Below are positions 33,917 to 48,131 of a stretch of 64,000 nt of DNA, piece after piece. The notes beneath the pieces are model-generated. The model ran no database searches and was not told the DNA's origin. It was given only the letters and a program-made list of their open reading frames with translations. The DNA is from Lepas anatifera (taxonomy: Eukaryota; Arthropoda; Thecostraca; Lepadidae). Position 1 is the first letter of the stretch; each line of letters opens with the position of its first letter. The stretch lies in NCBI GenBank assembly GCA_034440635.1, contig JAOTON010000046.1, positions 434,001-498,000 on the forward strand, given 5' to 3'. Made by a program: the position numbers and the translations under genes.

Positions 33917-35407
33917 GAAGGCAGCCTTAATGCATTGTCTGGGTTAAATAAATGAAAATTTTCAAATTGCCATTCTTCCCTCAACAAATCTTTACACTCC
34001 TCTTCTATACAATGCACCTCCACACTCAGGTTCAGACCATCTCTGCACTCACAGCCAGGAGCTGAACCACTGGTTCTAAAAACATACTACATGGATTACG
34101 AGCAATCTAGTCAACAACATTTACATTCATTTGGTTTGCTTGGCAGACACATACAAGTGATTTAAAATATCACACCATAAGGGCTTCATCAATAATATCA
34201 ATAGGATCACAAAATAAGGGCTTCATTGTACTAATCTCTTCACCAAAATACTGTATAACCGGCCGTTTTATGACTATCAAAGTTTGGCTTCAATATTACA
34301 GTATGTATGAGCTTGTGGCAGTTTGTGTGAGCTTATAATCTCCAACCTGAGCGATGTTTACAATTTTTGGATAGAAAGACACTCATGAGATAAGACCAAG
34401 TCACAAAGTAAATGCAAGTATTTGTGGTGCAAAAAAAAACAGCTTTGCTCATTGTACTGCAGCAATGAAGAAAAGAGATCAAAGTGAGATAATGATAAAT
34501 AAAATAATTGAAACCTGAAAAGGTGACACAGTACAATTTTTTATAAGATTTTACACATTGCACAACAGCTAATGCACTGCACAGTAAGTAAGAGCTGTCT
34601 ACAAGTCACATGCCTGTAGCAGGTCACTTCAGTACAGAAAGCTACTTGTCTAACCAGACAAGGCAAAATTTTACCTCAAATCAAGCTCAGTTATCTTGAA
34701 AGGCATGACTACAAGCCTTCCACACAACAAAGTTTTAGCCTTAAAGGGGATATTTTGCTTTTAAAATAGGTTTTCAACTGAATCAACAGTTTATTAGTGT
34801 GTTGATAAACCACTGCTGGGATGTTCCATGCGCCTATCAGCTTCCTGTATTGAACTTCCACACAATTCATAAGCTAAAGTAAAGGGCACCAAGGTCTTCA
34901 TTAAAACCCTAAAGGAATTCCTTTCCATCTGGTTGCAACAATTTGATTGGTCTAAATCACAAGCAGCTCTCACTCATTGCAAGTACCATGCTGGCAAGCT
35001 ATCCTTACTAGAGCCTGCTGTACTTCTTCTTTTACCAGCCTCTATGTTGGGGAAACCCCAAAGAAGTGATGGAACTGTGCTTGCTCTGTTTTAACTTGAA
35101 AAAATACCAAGTTTTTCACACAATTTTGGATACAAATACAAACTGAGGGCAAAAAAAACTTGCTTAGCAAATATTATCTCACAATTCTGACAGTAAAAAT
35201 AAGGTGGTTTTGTTAAACTGACTCTTTTCCACCCTCAGCTTCATTTAAGAACTTTGGCTGAGCAAAAATCGTATGTTACCATCAAGAACGATGTAAACAG
35301 GAAAACAAAAGTAAGGCACTGAATTAATGTTACATGATATTAACTTCAGCCTAAAAAATGTCAAGAGGGAGCATGTGCAGAAGAAAGCAATAAAGTGGGC
35401 AAAGTAA

Positions 35408-35454
35408 GTGAAGAGTTTGTGAAACAACCATTGGTCTTTTCACAAACTCTTCAC
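35408..35454. repeat. Perfect 17-bp inverted repeat, 13-nt loop
   Basis: GTGAAGAGTTTGTGAAA (35408-35424) is followed after 13 nt by its exact reverse complement (35438-35454). The transcript of either strand would form a short stable hairpin. Confidence 0.9.
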
Positions 35455-35814
35455 ACCAAATGGGCAAAAATACATATTTCTCCATGCTTTTTGGTACATT
35501 TTCACAAATCCAAACCATCCCAACTTGTGTACACTGCAAGCATCTGTGATTTATACATTTTTGGCATGCAAACTGACCCACATTAGTTTCTATGCTATCC
35601 TTTCCCTTGAGTTTGAATTTTGGACGAAAAATTAGGCAGAAATATAAAAAAACAACAGAAGGCTGCAGTCAGCTACAGCCCAAAACAGGCCTCTGTTATG
35701 CCTGTGATGAGATGATTATTTTTCAGATAATGAAAACTTGTTTTGATGATATCACAATTGGAACAAAAAAGGTGCCACCCTTTTTCCCTAGTACAGTCTC
35801 AGAAACTGATGGCT

Positions 35815-36175
35815 GAGTGGACTTAGGATGCGAGCTGGCCGACGAAGGAGCGCTCATTCCACCTCAGTGGCTAACCCTGTCAGCCCGACTGGGGCCAGAA
35901 TTGGTCCGCAAAATATCCCAAACGACAGGCGATCCCTTTCCAGCAGCAGACTCTGAAGCCCGGTTTGCAGTCGGATGTACAGGAAGAGTACACACCGGGA
36001 CCGACCCGGTCACCGGACCATGCGGCAGGTGAGCCATCCCCATGCCACAGGCCAGCCTATGCCGATCACGGACAGAGGGAAGGCTGCGCACCTCCGACCC
36101 ACAGGGCGGGTCGCGCATCACATGCCCATGGTTGTTGCAGACCAGAAGTATGTTGTCCTTGGTCATGCCAACTGA
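35815..36175. other. GC-rich island inside AT-rich DNA
   Basis: Base composition jumps to that of exons for about 360 bp, with open frames on both strands (+ 35817-36032 and - 36166-35864). Neither gives a recognisable domain, and I find no convincing splice sites. It may be a retroposed gene fragment or a transposon piece. Confidence 0.35.
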
Positions 36176-36184
36176 GTACAGTTG

Positions 36185-36277
36185 TATCTAAAGTACTCAT
36201 GTTCCTAGCAGCCTAGGGCAGGAAAATGTACTAAGTATCTAAAGCACTCAAGTTCCTAGCAGCCTAAGGCAGGAAAA
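36185..36277. repeat. 51-bp direct duplication
   Basis: The segment tatctaaagYactcaWgttc, continuing ctagcagcctaRggcagg, occurs twice in tandem (starts 36185 and 36236) with a few substitutions. Confidence 0.85.
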
Positions 36278-38101
36278 AGGATGATTTCCAGATTTTAGAC
36301 TGATTTTGTCCACCAACTGTTTTCAGAAATTTGTAAAAGGAGAAGAACCACTTTAAAATATACACTTAACATGACAAAAAAATCAGGTGTTTTTGATTGT
36401 GCAGTGATGGTTGATGTTGCAAAAGTGGCAGAACCGCCCAAAACACAGACTTGCCTACTAAATTTTGAAAACTATCTAAATTTAGATATTAGATACCACC
36501 ATAACACACCAACATAGTTTTTACACAGAAACTTGCTTAAATCCATACTGGTTTTGCATGCAAGTTTCAGGAATTTGTACAACAAAAGTACTATCTATCA
36601 TTGAAATATGTTTCCAATTTCAGATCATGAAAATACCAGGAGCTCATTAAGATTGTACCCTAAAGGCCTTAAGTGATCTCAAAGTTCTGATGACCCCAAG
36701 TTAGAAGGTGCAAATATTAGAGAGCAAAGCCTTAGAGTCAAGTTGGCCAAAAATGTGACCAAAAGTCCTTCCTGTCTTCAGTGTGTCTGTGTGTCCTGCT
36801 TTAGCTTGGCATTCCATATAATTCCAACATAGCCAAATTAAGACTGACACCTACCACTAATTCCTTATTATTGCGTAAATTATCTCAACTTCATTTATAA
36901 CTGGTTTGGAAAGTCTTTATTATTGAGATCGAGCACTAGACAATAGCTTAATGATTATCAAAATCTTTGTCAAAATGTGTAGCAGTATACCATAGCTACA
37001 TTTTTATTTATATACATTTTACCCTTTACGTGGCATGCCAGAGCAGGGGCAAGCAGGGGGCAGGGAACAAAACAAACATTTACCCCAAAACTTCTCAATT
37101 GTTGTCATTATCTTCTAAACACCATACTGTTCATGATCATGGGCTGTCAACAACCCCAAACCACCAAATTAGATATTTTGCCATTGGCATTGAATAATGC
37201 CTTTTCCAGCCAAATCCAAGTTCTTAACCAAATCACAAAAGTTGTATTTTAAAGTTTTAAAGTTTTATTCTGCAGCCCACAAACTAAAAAAGGGAGAAAT
37301 ATTTGGAAAATACAAAGTCAGAAAATAAGCATAACAAAGTTTTCTTTCACTTTTAAGTGGAACATCATGACCCAGCACTGAAGAAGAGTTAAAGTGGACA
37401 AGTGAACTGAGCAGTGAAAGAACAGAACACCGACATTTGGAACAGATTTAGGGTGAACAGGAAGACAATATTGATGTGAAAAAGGAAGAGAGTGGTATGA
37501 AGTTTCTCAGGCTTCTCTGCTAGGAAGGATAATCAATCTACGATAAATAATACAAAGAGAGTGAATCATATCTGGAACAGGACAGACAAAAGCGCCAAAC
37601 AACGTAGATACATAATTCACTTCAAACACGCCACCCCACCATGTAAAACTGACCAACCAATTTACCTTCTAGAAAAACGGCGTCTTGTTACCCGGTATAA
37701 GCAGCACTCCCTCTCCAACTTTCAATTTCAGATCCCAATTTCCCCGGCGGCACTTTCGCCGACCAAATCTATGAACGCAAACTGGCGACATTAAGGCGCA
37801 TGCGCAAAACACCCACAGGCTAAGAAAGAATGCGCAGCTAAATAGAACTGTGAGTACCGGCAGCGCGATTGCACACATTTAGTTATAATTCCAAAAGCAT
37901 TGTTTTCGTCAACTAAATGATCAAATAAATTTTCCTAATTGAACAGTTAATTTCTGATATTATAGTTAATTTGGAAGATGTAATGCCCTTGAATGCTTGC
38001 TGAACTCCGAAAAACTTAGCGTGGGCCTCTCCTGCAACTGCACCACCGGGTACAGCACGCAAAGTACGCAAAGTTCCGACTCATAAAAAAGTAGGAGAGT
38101 G

Positions 38102-39018
38102 CATAGGCGGATTCATTATTGCTGACCAGGGGAGGGGCACGTGGCCGGAGGGCGCCATTCGGACCAGAAGTGCGCCACTTTTGGAGAGCAAAACCTATCA
38201 GGTGGGTGCCAAATCCCTTGAGGAGCGCTAAAACCCGCATCCCAGAGACTGGGGGGGCCTGGGAGGCGACGTTTCAGGGGGGACATCATCAACCTTTCAG
38301 GTGGACGCCGCAACCGTTTCAGAGGGGGCGGGTGACAAGTGCCTTCTTGCCCCCCTAAATCCAGCTATGGTGGACATAGGCGGATCCAGGATTGCCGCGG
38401 AGGAGGGGGCACCTTCCCGGGGGGGCGCCATCCGGACCAGGGGGGCGCCACTTATGACCGGCAAAACCTATCAGATGGGCGCCAAATCCTATCGGTGGGC
38501 GCCGACTTTCGTATCCTGGGGGGTTGGGGGGTGGGAAGCGACATTTCAGGGGGGCGCCATCGACCTTTCAGGGGGCGCCGAGGGTCGATCGGGGGTGGGG
38601 GGCACGCGCCCCCTGGATCCGCCTATGATGGTGGAGGAGAACATTTCCGGGGAGCAGTGACGGATACAATGGGGGACAGGGGCTCAACTCTCCCTGAAAT
38701 GTCAATCCCCCAAACGCCTACAGCAAATGCATGGCCGGAGGCTAGTACAGGTCAGGCGCTTGCTCCCTCCCTAATAGACTTTTGGCGCTCTCTAAAATGG
38801 TCGCGGTGCCCCCTGAAATGTTGCTTTCCACCATAGGCGGATCCGGCAGGGAGGGGGTCACCTTGGGGGGGCACTTTTGACCGAAAAAAACCATCAGCTG
38901 GGCGCAAAATCCTACCAGTGGGCGCCGATTTTCGCATCCGAGGAGGGGGGGCGGCTGAGGAAGCGACATTTCAGGGGGCACCGAGTGTCGATCGGGGGCA
39001 CGTGTCCACCGGATCCGT
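38102..39018. mobile_element. Cluster of nested hAT-type MITEs
   Basis: Repeated terminal motifs (CATAGGCGGAT at 38102, 38375 and 38832; inverted ends at 38358-38369, 38614-38627 and about 39010) and shared G-rich interiors (catttcaggggg, gggcgccR) show several copies in close succession and in both orientations. Only 38375-38627 has a clean target-site duplication; the others are partial or disrupted. Confidence 0.65.
38375..38627. mobile_element. hAT-type MITE (253 bp), reference copy with perfect 8-bp TSD
   Basis: Starts CATAGGCGGATCCAGG and ends CCTGGATCCGCCTATG, a perfect 16-bp inverted repeat. The target-site duplication ATGGTGGA is exact at 38367-38374 and 38628-38635. The interior is G-rich with no open frame of note. 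An 8-bp TSD points to hAT-type transposase mobilisation. Confidence 0.9.
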
Positions 39019-39211
39019 GTTTGCTTCCCACCCCCCCCCTCAAGATGTGAATATTGGCGCCCATCTGACAGGTGAACGTGACCCTCAGGTTATTTCTGCC
39101 TCTATCCCCCTGTACTTGGCCCACTGACACCAGTGAAAAGTATTGATCTGAAATTTATGTTGTATATTAGGCCCATTGAGTGCCAAAAATCTTGTAACGC
39201 TATCATACAGC

Positions 39212-41622
<2,411 letters not shown>

Positions 41623-43229
41623 CCTGTGCTTAATATAGGAGAGGAAGACGTCCCACAGCACAGTCACCACGTTCACGTACATCACACGGTAGCGGTCCGG
41701 CACGTACATGAAGTTGACCCACTGAGTGGGCGGCCAGATGAACCAGTCAAACTGAAACAGGACGTCTCTCGGATTCCGAGCGCACGGGCTGCCGACACTG
41801 ACAAACGTACTATACAGCATAGTATATAACTATATAACTTCATATAAATATATAACATAGTATAGTCCTCTACCGTGAGAGCTGGGAATTCCTGTCCTAA
41901 AATCTATAACAAAAATCGTAATAGGAAGTTTCAAAAAATTGGTTCGGACAAATAAAATGGTTAAAGCTCGAAAGTTTGATATAACTCACAGTTTTTGGCA
42001 GTTTTAGCTAATTAACAAAACAATTAGTATTCGAAGATTTTGATCGCACAAGTCAAATGGTAAGGCGTAAAATCAAGACATTCATCTGCAGATTTCGAAC
42101 CGTTCTTAATTCCCCACGAAATTTCCAAAAAAACGGTCATGGTATGCCCGATCAATGCCATCCAGTGTATGTATATACGGTAACTACCGCTCCAACTCAC
42201 CAGATACACTTCCGGAAACTTGTCTTTGAACTCGCGCGAGCACTGGGGCGTCGACTTCCCCTCCAGCCAGCCCATGCCGAAGAAGAATCCCACAGCGAAG
42301 AAGGGTGCGGCCACCAGCTGGTCAGCCAGGATCTTCCGCCGGACCACGGCACCGGTGCGGGCGGGCAGCCAGCGGTCCAGCCACGTGTACCACACGTGGT
42401 GGGGCGGGCCCATCGCCAGTCCGACCAGCAGCATACGGCCTGCCGCCCACGAGGCCTGCGTCAGAGTCGTCAGGGTAATCAGCGGCATTGGTCGTATTGA
42501 ACAGGTGTGGAGATCCGAGGGGGTGGGGTGGGAGGTCAGGACCCCTGGGATTTTAGGTCTTCTTTAGAGTTGTAGGTATTACTTTATCCATATTGAACCA
42601 TCCAGGACTCCCCTGAATCGAGACGTGACCTTCAGCCATAGTATTAGTGGTAGCCTACATAATGTACATGAAAATGAACACAGCAGGGTAAGGAACACTG
42701 TTCAGCTTATAACATATACTAGTGTTCTACCCGTTAAAGAAATATTCAACTACCAATCTGAAGCTACTCTGCGGCTCAAACAAGTAACCGTAATTTATTG
42801 GTGCCCGAAATGGCCGAACAGGTCTCCACAAGCACCCAGACAAGCTTCCATTCAGCAAACAAGGGCAAAAACACTCAGTGCAGTATTGAAAGTTAGATCG
42901 GTGCATCACTTGCTTTCGTTAAAACCCAGAACAAAAGCCAACCTATTTCCAGCCACCTGCCGGCCCACTACCCGTATGAGAACAAACATCGAGGCTAAAG
43001 GATGCGCCAGCCTCTGCAGTTCCACAAACACGCCAACCTGTCCCAGTCCCAGATCCAGAGGCAGTCACGGCTCACCGGTGCGCGGCCAGTTGTAGCGGCC
43101 CTGCTCGTGCAGTCCGCGCCGGATCTCCACCGTCTGCTGAATGGCGTCCCCGCCGGCCAGCAGCAGGCCGCCTCCCACCGTGTTAGTCAGCCACAGCCGG
43201 CGGCCGAACAGGCCGGCCAGCAGGCCCAT
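41623..43229 (-). CDS. Mpv17-like protein 2, three exons (last exon uncertain)
   Basis: Exons on the - strand: 43229-43076 (or from 43313 if the start is upstream), 42439-42201 and 41751-41623, all GT-AG and in phase. Conserved family blocks appear in order: LTNTVGGGLLLAGGDAIQQ, GLAMGPPHHVWYTWLDRWLP, KILADQLVAAPFF, GWLEG, then FDWFIWPPTQWVNFMYVP and RVMYVNVVTVLWDVFLSYIK. This is the four-helix Mpv17/PMP22 membrane fold. MPV17L2 is an inner mitochondrial membrane protein linked to mitoribosome assembly. Visible length is about 174 residues against about 206 in human. The missing C-terminus needs one more exon after HR|gtaagt; a candidate is 40980-40769. The ATG at 43229 is conservative: the exon is open back to an acceptor at 43314-43316 (tttttcag), so an upstream start exon with a targeting sequence is possible. 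Confidence 0.9.
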
Positions 43230-43313
43230 CACGGCCTGCCTCCGGGCCGACAACAGCAACACCGACTTTGGAGAAGCAGATAGGTGCTTACTCTTGGTAA
43301 TGGGCAAGGTTCT

Positions 43314-44459
43314 CTGAAAAAGCCAGGATGAGACTTTAACAATAAAGTTTTCAGAGAAGGATAAGCCAAGCACAGTAATATTGAATCAAGCTGCCACTTC
43401 TTTCAATTACTTAAACTTTAAACAAAGGAAGTTCTTCCGCCTCACTAAAAAACCAGGTAGGATGGACCTCCTAATGAAATACCCACATCAAGCTGGCACA
43501 GCACCACCGGTGCCGCAGTTGGTCAAAGCGTCGCCGTTGTATGTGGGAGGTCACTGGATCAAAGCTGACCTCTGGCAGCCTTTTCCTCGACCGCCTCCTA
43601 CCCAGGAGATGGCAGTGAACTGGGTAGTGTTTGCCTTGACACGGGAGTTTCGCTGACCAACCAGCGCCATTGCTATTGGGAACACGGGCCAGATCAGCCT
43701 TTCAATAGATCCACCGGTCCGGTGACGCACCCCGAGGGCACAGGCCTCGCCTCGTGTCACCAGAGCAGTCCTCTGCTCCGCCGGGCCCGAGAAATCGGGA
43801 TAGCCTCGCCGTACTATACGGTGCGAAACGGAGCGTGCGGGCACGACTTTCCCGCAAGGGTGCCGATAAATGGAAACATCTGCCGTGTACATAGTGTGAC
43901 TGTGTATATGTGGTGCAAACATGCAGAAATGTCCCCAGGTCGGGGGCAGAAAAATATTTTGAAAAAATGGCACAGTAAAACAAAAATACAACTTACCGAA
44001 TTCCTCATGAGAACCAAACTCCTAGAATACACTTTTAAGAAACCTTTTGGGCCATTTTCAAAACCCCTCACCTTATAAACTTGTACAAGCTACCACCAAC
44101 CTTCAGCCTGCTTTTTTCCAAATTGGGATTGGGCACTGGCACGACTCTTGCCTGGGACCACAGGTAAAATATTTTATCACCATTTTATTCTAAATGTATT
44201 TTACAATTCTTTGTTTTGTTTTTAATGTGATGTCTAAGTTGTTTTCTCAATTCTGCTTATCAATGGTAAGTATTGCTACTCGCATAAACCAATTTTGCTG
44301 TTGATTTGTTTAACATGAGCTACTATCACTATCAAACAAATGAGAAAAAAGTGTCAGCTGCTGTTGCTGCCTGATCATAGCTCAGTGCTTTGCCTCTTAT
44401 TTGTAAAGAAGTATTAGCGCTTTCCCTCTCTTTTCCCTTTTTCCCTCTCTAAAACAAGG
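43314..44459. other. Upstream region of MPV17L2
   Basis: Holds one copy of a dispersed repeat (43728-43980). I see no exon. A promoter for MPV17L2 would be here or just beyond. Confidence 0.45.
43728..43980 (+). repeat. Dispersed repeat family, copy 1
   Basis: About 250 bp that aligns along its length with 47786-48020 in the same orientation. Shared blocks include gggcccgagaaatYgRgatag, RYgtacatagtgtgtRt and tYcccYggKtYg, ending near a short A-rich run. Neither copy codes for anything. It is likely a SINE or the 3' end of an unrecognised element. Confidence 0.6.
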
Positions 44460-44660
44460 GATGGGGTGGCTTAGTGGATAGCACCCTTGTCTTCTAAGCC
44501 ACTGGTCCAGGGTTCAAGTCCCGGCGGAGCCTCTGAATAAGTCGATCTGATGCCCATAATCCCTTCCAACAGGGTGAGAGTTGATGACGCTGTATGACCC
44601 TGTCACCTTGGTGTGTTGTTAAACCCCAACAATTATTATCTCTACAACAACACTAAGCAG
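44460..44660 (+). mobile_element. tRNA-derived SINE (Lys-like head)
   Basis: The A-box TGGCTTAGTGG (44467-44477) matches the consensus exactly and the B-box GGTTCAAGTCC (44511-44521) is near perfect. The anticodon loop reads GTCTTCT (anticodon CTT). The acceptor stem does not pair, so it is a SINE head, not a tRNA gene. It is followed by a body (ccttccaacagggtgagag ... tatgaccctg) and an AT-rich tail. The same body without the head is at 56018-56107. Confidence 0.75.
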
Positions 44661-44861
44661 TATGGTTCAGGCTTTTTTGCCTGTGAACAGTATGTAACTG
44701 TCTGTATGTCTTCAATTCTGTTTTAACTCTTGACTGAGGAATGTTTTTTGAAGCAAAGTAACTTTATTGAAAATTAACTTAAAGTTACCAGACCCTTAAC
44801 CTGCTAGACAATTTCCATTATTCTTCATAGAAAGCAAAATTTCTTCCACTCTTTAAGACAC

Positions 44862-45805
44862 ATGCCAGTGAAGGAAACTGTGGCCAAGGTTCCCAAAAAT
44901 AAGTATCTTCCCAATATCCTGGGACCATTGCTGTTCCTCATCTTCATCAATGACTTACCCAGCACAGTTCAATCCAATGTGAAAATCTTTGCTGATGACA
45001 CAAAGATATACAATAGAGCAAACAATGTTTTCAGGGTAAACACTCTTCAAGCCGACATCGACATAGTCCAGAAGTGGTCCACAGAGTGGCAGTTGCCTTT
45101 CAATGTGAATAAGTGTGTTGTCCTCCACCTTGGTGCTCATAACAATCTACACAACTATATCATGTGTGGTGCCCCCCTGAAGAAAACAGAAGTAGAAAGG
45201 GACCTAGGTGTGCTAATCGATAGTGATCTTAAATTTAGAGAACACGCAGCCACTGCAGTATCTAAGGCAACCAGAGTACTGGCAGTTATTTATAGATCAT
45301 TCACCCATATTGACAAGTTCACCCTGCCCATACTTTATACAATGCTTGTTCATCCTCTACTCGAATACGGGAACTCATCTTGGGGACCATTCAATTGAGC
45401 AGATGAGAGGTTAGTAGAAAGGGTGCAACGTCGGGCAACTCGCATGGTGTGATCACTTCGAGGTCTACCCTACAAGGACAGACTGTGGGAACTTAAACTA
45501 CCATCTCTGTATTATAGGCGACACTGTGGTGACATGGTCGTGTTTACCAACTTCTTTATGGAGCCATCGATCAGGACCCTGACCTGTTTTTTGCCTGGAC
45601 TTGTCCTCTCACACTCGCGGTTACCCGTGGAAGTTGCTGAAGCCAAACATATTCACAAGAACTAGACGAGCCTGTTTTGGAGTTTGCATCGTAAATAGCT
45701 GGAACTCTTTATCATCATTTGTGGTGGACCCTCCCTTGCTCAATCAGTTTAAGGCCAGACTAGACAATTTCTGGACCCACCCAATGTATGACACTCTGGA
45801 CTAAC
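44862..45805 (+). pseudogene. Non-LTR retrotransposon reverse transcriptase, decayed
   Basis: The frame 44862-45398 carries GPLLFLIFINDLP, then FADDTK (the catalytic YADD-type box), then CVVLHLG and LGVLIDSDLKF, typical of CR1/jockey-like LINE polymerases. After two in-frame stops (45396 and in the ATRMV* region) the conserved end continues in the next segments: LPSLYYRRHCGDMV and, in another frame, NSWNSL...ARLDNFW. The 5' domains (endonuclease and palm start) are missing: a 5'-truncated dead copy. Confidence 0.88.
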
Positions 45806-45889
45806 CTAGGAGTACCCTGGTTTGAGCATCCTGCTCATGGACTACACTCAGGTGCAAAACCTGTGAACGATCGAGTAAAGACTTCCCCT

Positions 45890-45975
45890 AAAAGAGCTCG
45901 TGAGAGAACGGAGCCAGCAGGCCATCATTAGCCTCCATATTCCGAAATCCCTAGGTAAGGTGTGGTAAGGTATAT
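45890..45975 (+). repeat. LINE 3' UTR end with GGTAAGG-type tail
   Basis: The sequence gagctcgtgagagaacggag, then ccagcaggcc, ends in aggtaaggtgtggtaaggt. It matches 48052-48131, which ends in four GGTAA units. Short tandem 3' tails of this kind are typical of CR1-like elements, so this is probably the tail of the element above. Confidence 0.6.
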
Positions 45976-47785
45976 AGGGAACAAGATGTGTACACACAGG
46001 ATTTTTTAGAGCTGGGACTTTCAAGCAACTTTGCCGGCCCGGCCCAGGTCTGGCCTGCTGCTGATTTTAGAAGCCTGTCACAAGCCCAGGTTGTAGAAGA
46101 AATGGTGCATGAAGCCCAGTACGACAAAAAACATGGAAGACTATATACAACATTTAACACTATTTCAAATACATGTTTTAAGCCAATTAATCCTGGAAAA
46201 TTTTTGGTTGCACCCCAAAATCATATTAGAAAGGTGCAACCAGCATCAGTAGCCCCAGCTATCTTAATAAGTCTGCAGAAAATGAGCTGCAAAAAGGTAC
46301 ACAGTATGAAACATGGCTTGCTTATGATGCAAGCTAACTGCAAAAAATGACCAGCATTACCTTATAAAACACTGCGCATCATTCTAGATAGTGAGGTACA
46401 TGGCAGCTATGAGAATTGGGATAAAATATAAGAAATGATAATAATTGGGATGAAACAAGACCACTCATATCATTGCACTTTTATAAATAATTATGTACTG
46501 GCGGGAGCCTCATAATTGAATTCCAATAATGTTGATGAATAGAGGAGAGAGTAGTGGCAAGCTTTCAGCTAAAACTTTTCGAACAATATGGCACAATGGC
46601 TGTGAATTAACCAAACATTCTTCACATTATCCCTCAATTGATACATGTTGAAAAATTGTCTTTAAGTTAGTCACTAGACACCTTGGTAGATAATATAGAT
46701 TGTTCGATATAGTTCAGACCGGTCTGCAAAGTAAGCCAACATGAAAAAGATGCACCAGCCAAATATAATTATCAAAAATATAACGCTGTTATTCCCCACG
46801 TAGTGTCGGTCCATGTTCGCGAGCGCGCCCCTGCGCACCTAATCCTATCCCTGGTCGTTTTATAATGTGCAGTGTATTGTTATGATGAACAATATATGTA
46901 AACGGTTTCAAACCTCCAACGACTAGTTCTCGACCAGTTCGCACCAAACATGGAAGAAAAAGATTGCACTAATCCCCACTAAAAAGTAAAAATGACACAA
47001 ATAACAACTCAGTCCAATCCCATCCTGATCCCGATCCACACACCACCGTCCGTGCCTTGGTCCGTGCGGGTTTGACACTTCTTTTCTGTTTGTTTGTTGT
47101 ATTTTAGGGACTTGCGCTTAGTAGGTATCTGAAGCGCCATGCATGTCTACACTATTTCTAATTAGTGGAAACATTTTTCCAGAAAAATATATCGAAACCA
47201 TTAGTTTATTTGAATAAGAATATTTGAAAAAAAACTTGGGAATATATTTGAAAAAGTAACAGACGTAAAAAGAAATAAACACAGTGGTTGTGGCCTACAT
47301 TTAAAAGCCTTGGTTGTGGCGCATTTGTTTCTGTGCCTGATAATAGGCAATGTCTGCGAACTTGCTTCATATATGCCGCTTTTCTGGCTCCGCTAAGCTT
47401 TGTACCCAATTTCAAATTGGGTTTTCTCAAGGGCTTTGAGGGTTTTTCTGAGATTCTGTGTTTTGTGTTTCTATTGTTTCCGTGCATTACTGAGTGTGGT
47501 GGGAGGGAAAGTGTTCGTTTTCCACAGAGAAAATACAAAAAATAATGTTATATTCATGTTTTGGTGCAATTTCAAAGGTTCCCTCTAAGGCGGACTACTC
47601 TCCCCGAGTCTCCCCAGTATCTCCCCACAATCTTCCCCCAGTATCGTCCCAATATCTCCCCACAACTAACTGATTTACGTTTTAAAGTACTTAGATCGAA
47701 ATTTTCGTTTTTTTCTTTGAATCTGTTCTGGTGCTTATTCCAAAATTTGCTGAGTGGATTCTGCATTTTTCGGGCAATTAAAGAG
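45976..47785. other. Intergenic, no gene recognised
   Basis: A + strand open frame at 45988-46350 (including VWPAADFRSLSQAQVVEEMV) follows an acceptor-like acacacag. I cannot identify it and see no second exon, so I do not call a gene. A pyrimidine-rich run with repeated CTCCCCA motifs lies at 47590-47665. Confidence 0.4.
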
Positions 47786-48020
47786 GGCTCAGCCTTGCTG
47801 CATACCACAGGAGCAGTCATTTGTTCCGCTGGGCCCGAGAAATTGAGATAGCCCCATCGCCTGGTATGGTGTGGCACATGAAAAGGAGCGTACGGACATG
47901 ACTGTCTCACAAGGTTGATGATAAGTGGAAAACCCCTGCTGTATACATAGTGTGTATCTGCATGTGTGGCTGTAGTATTTCCCTGGGTTGAGAACAGAAA
48001 ATATAAAAACGGGCACAACA
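47786..48020 (+). repeat. Dispersed repeat family, copy 2
   Basis: Homologous to 43728-43980 over about 230 bp, in the same orientation, with many substitutions. It is followed about 35 bp on by a LINE-type 3' end (48052-48131). Confidence 0.6.
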
Positions 48021-48051
48021 GACTGAGTAAGACTGAGTTAAGTCCCATTTG

Positions 48052-48131
48052 CCAAGAGCTCGTCGAAGACCGGAACCAGCAGGCCAAGTGGCCTTTACAA
48101 TCCGAAATGTTAGGTAAGGTAAGGTAAGGTA
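48052..48131 (+). repeat. Second copy of the LINE 3' end, (GGTAA)n tail
   Basis: Aligns with 45890-45975: agagctcgtcgaagaccgga and ccagcaggcc, then a run of GGTAA units. No coding part of a LINE remains upstream. Confidence 0.6.

Larger units (their letters stand above)
33917..38101. other. AT-rich gene-free block
   Basis: About 4 kb with visibly lower GC than either side and no coding exon. It holds a 17-bp perfect hairpin (35408-35454), a 51-bp direct duplication (36185-36277) and one GC-rich island (35815-36175). I see no transposon ends bounding the whole block. Confidence 0.5.

Noticed and set aside
44460..44533. Functional tRNA-Lys gene
   Set aside because: A and B boxes are good, but the acceptor stem does not pair and the sequence continues into a SINE body found elsewhere.
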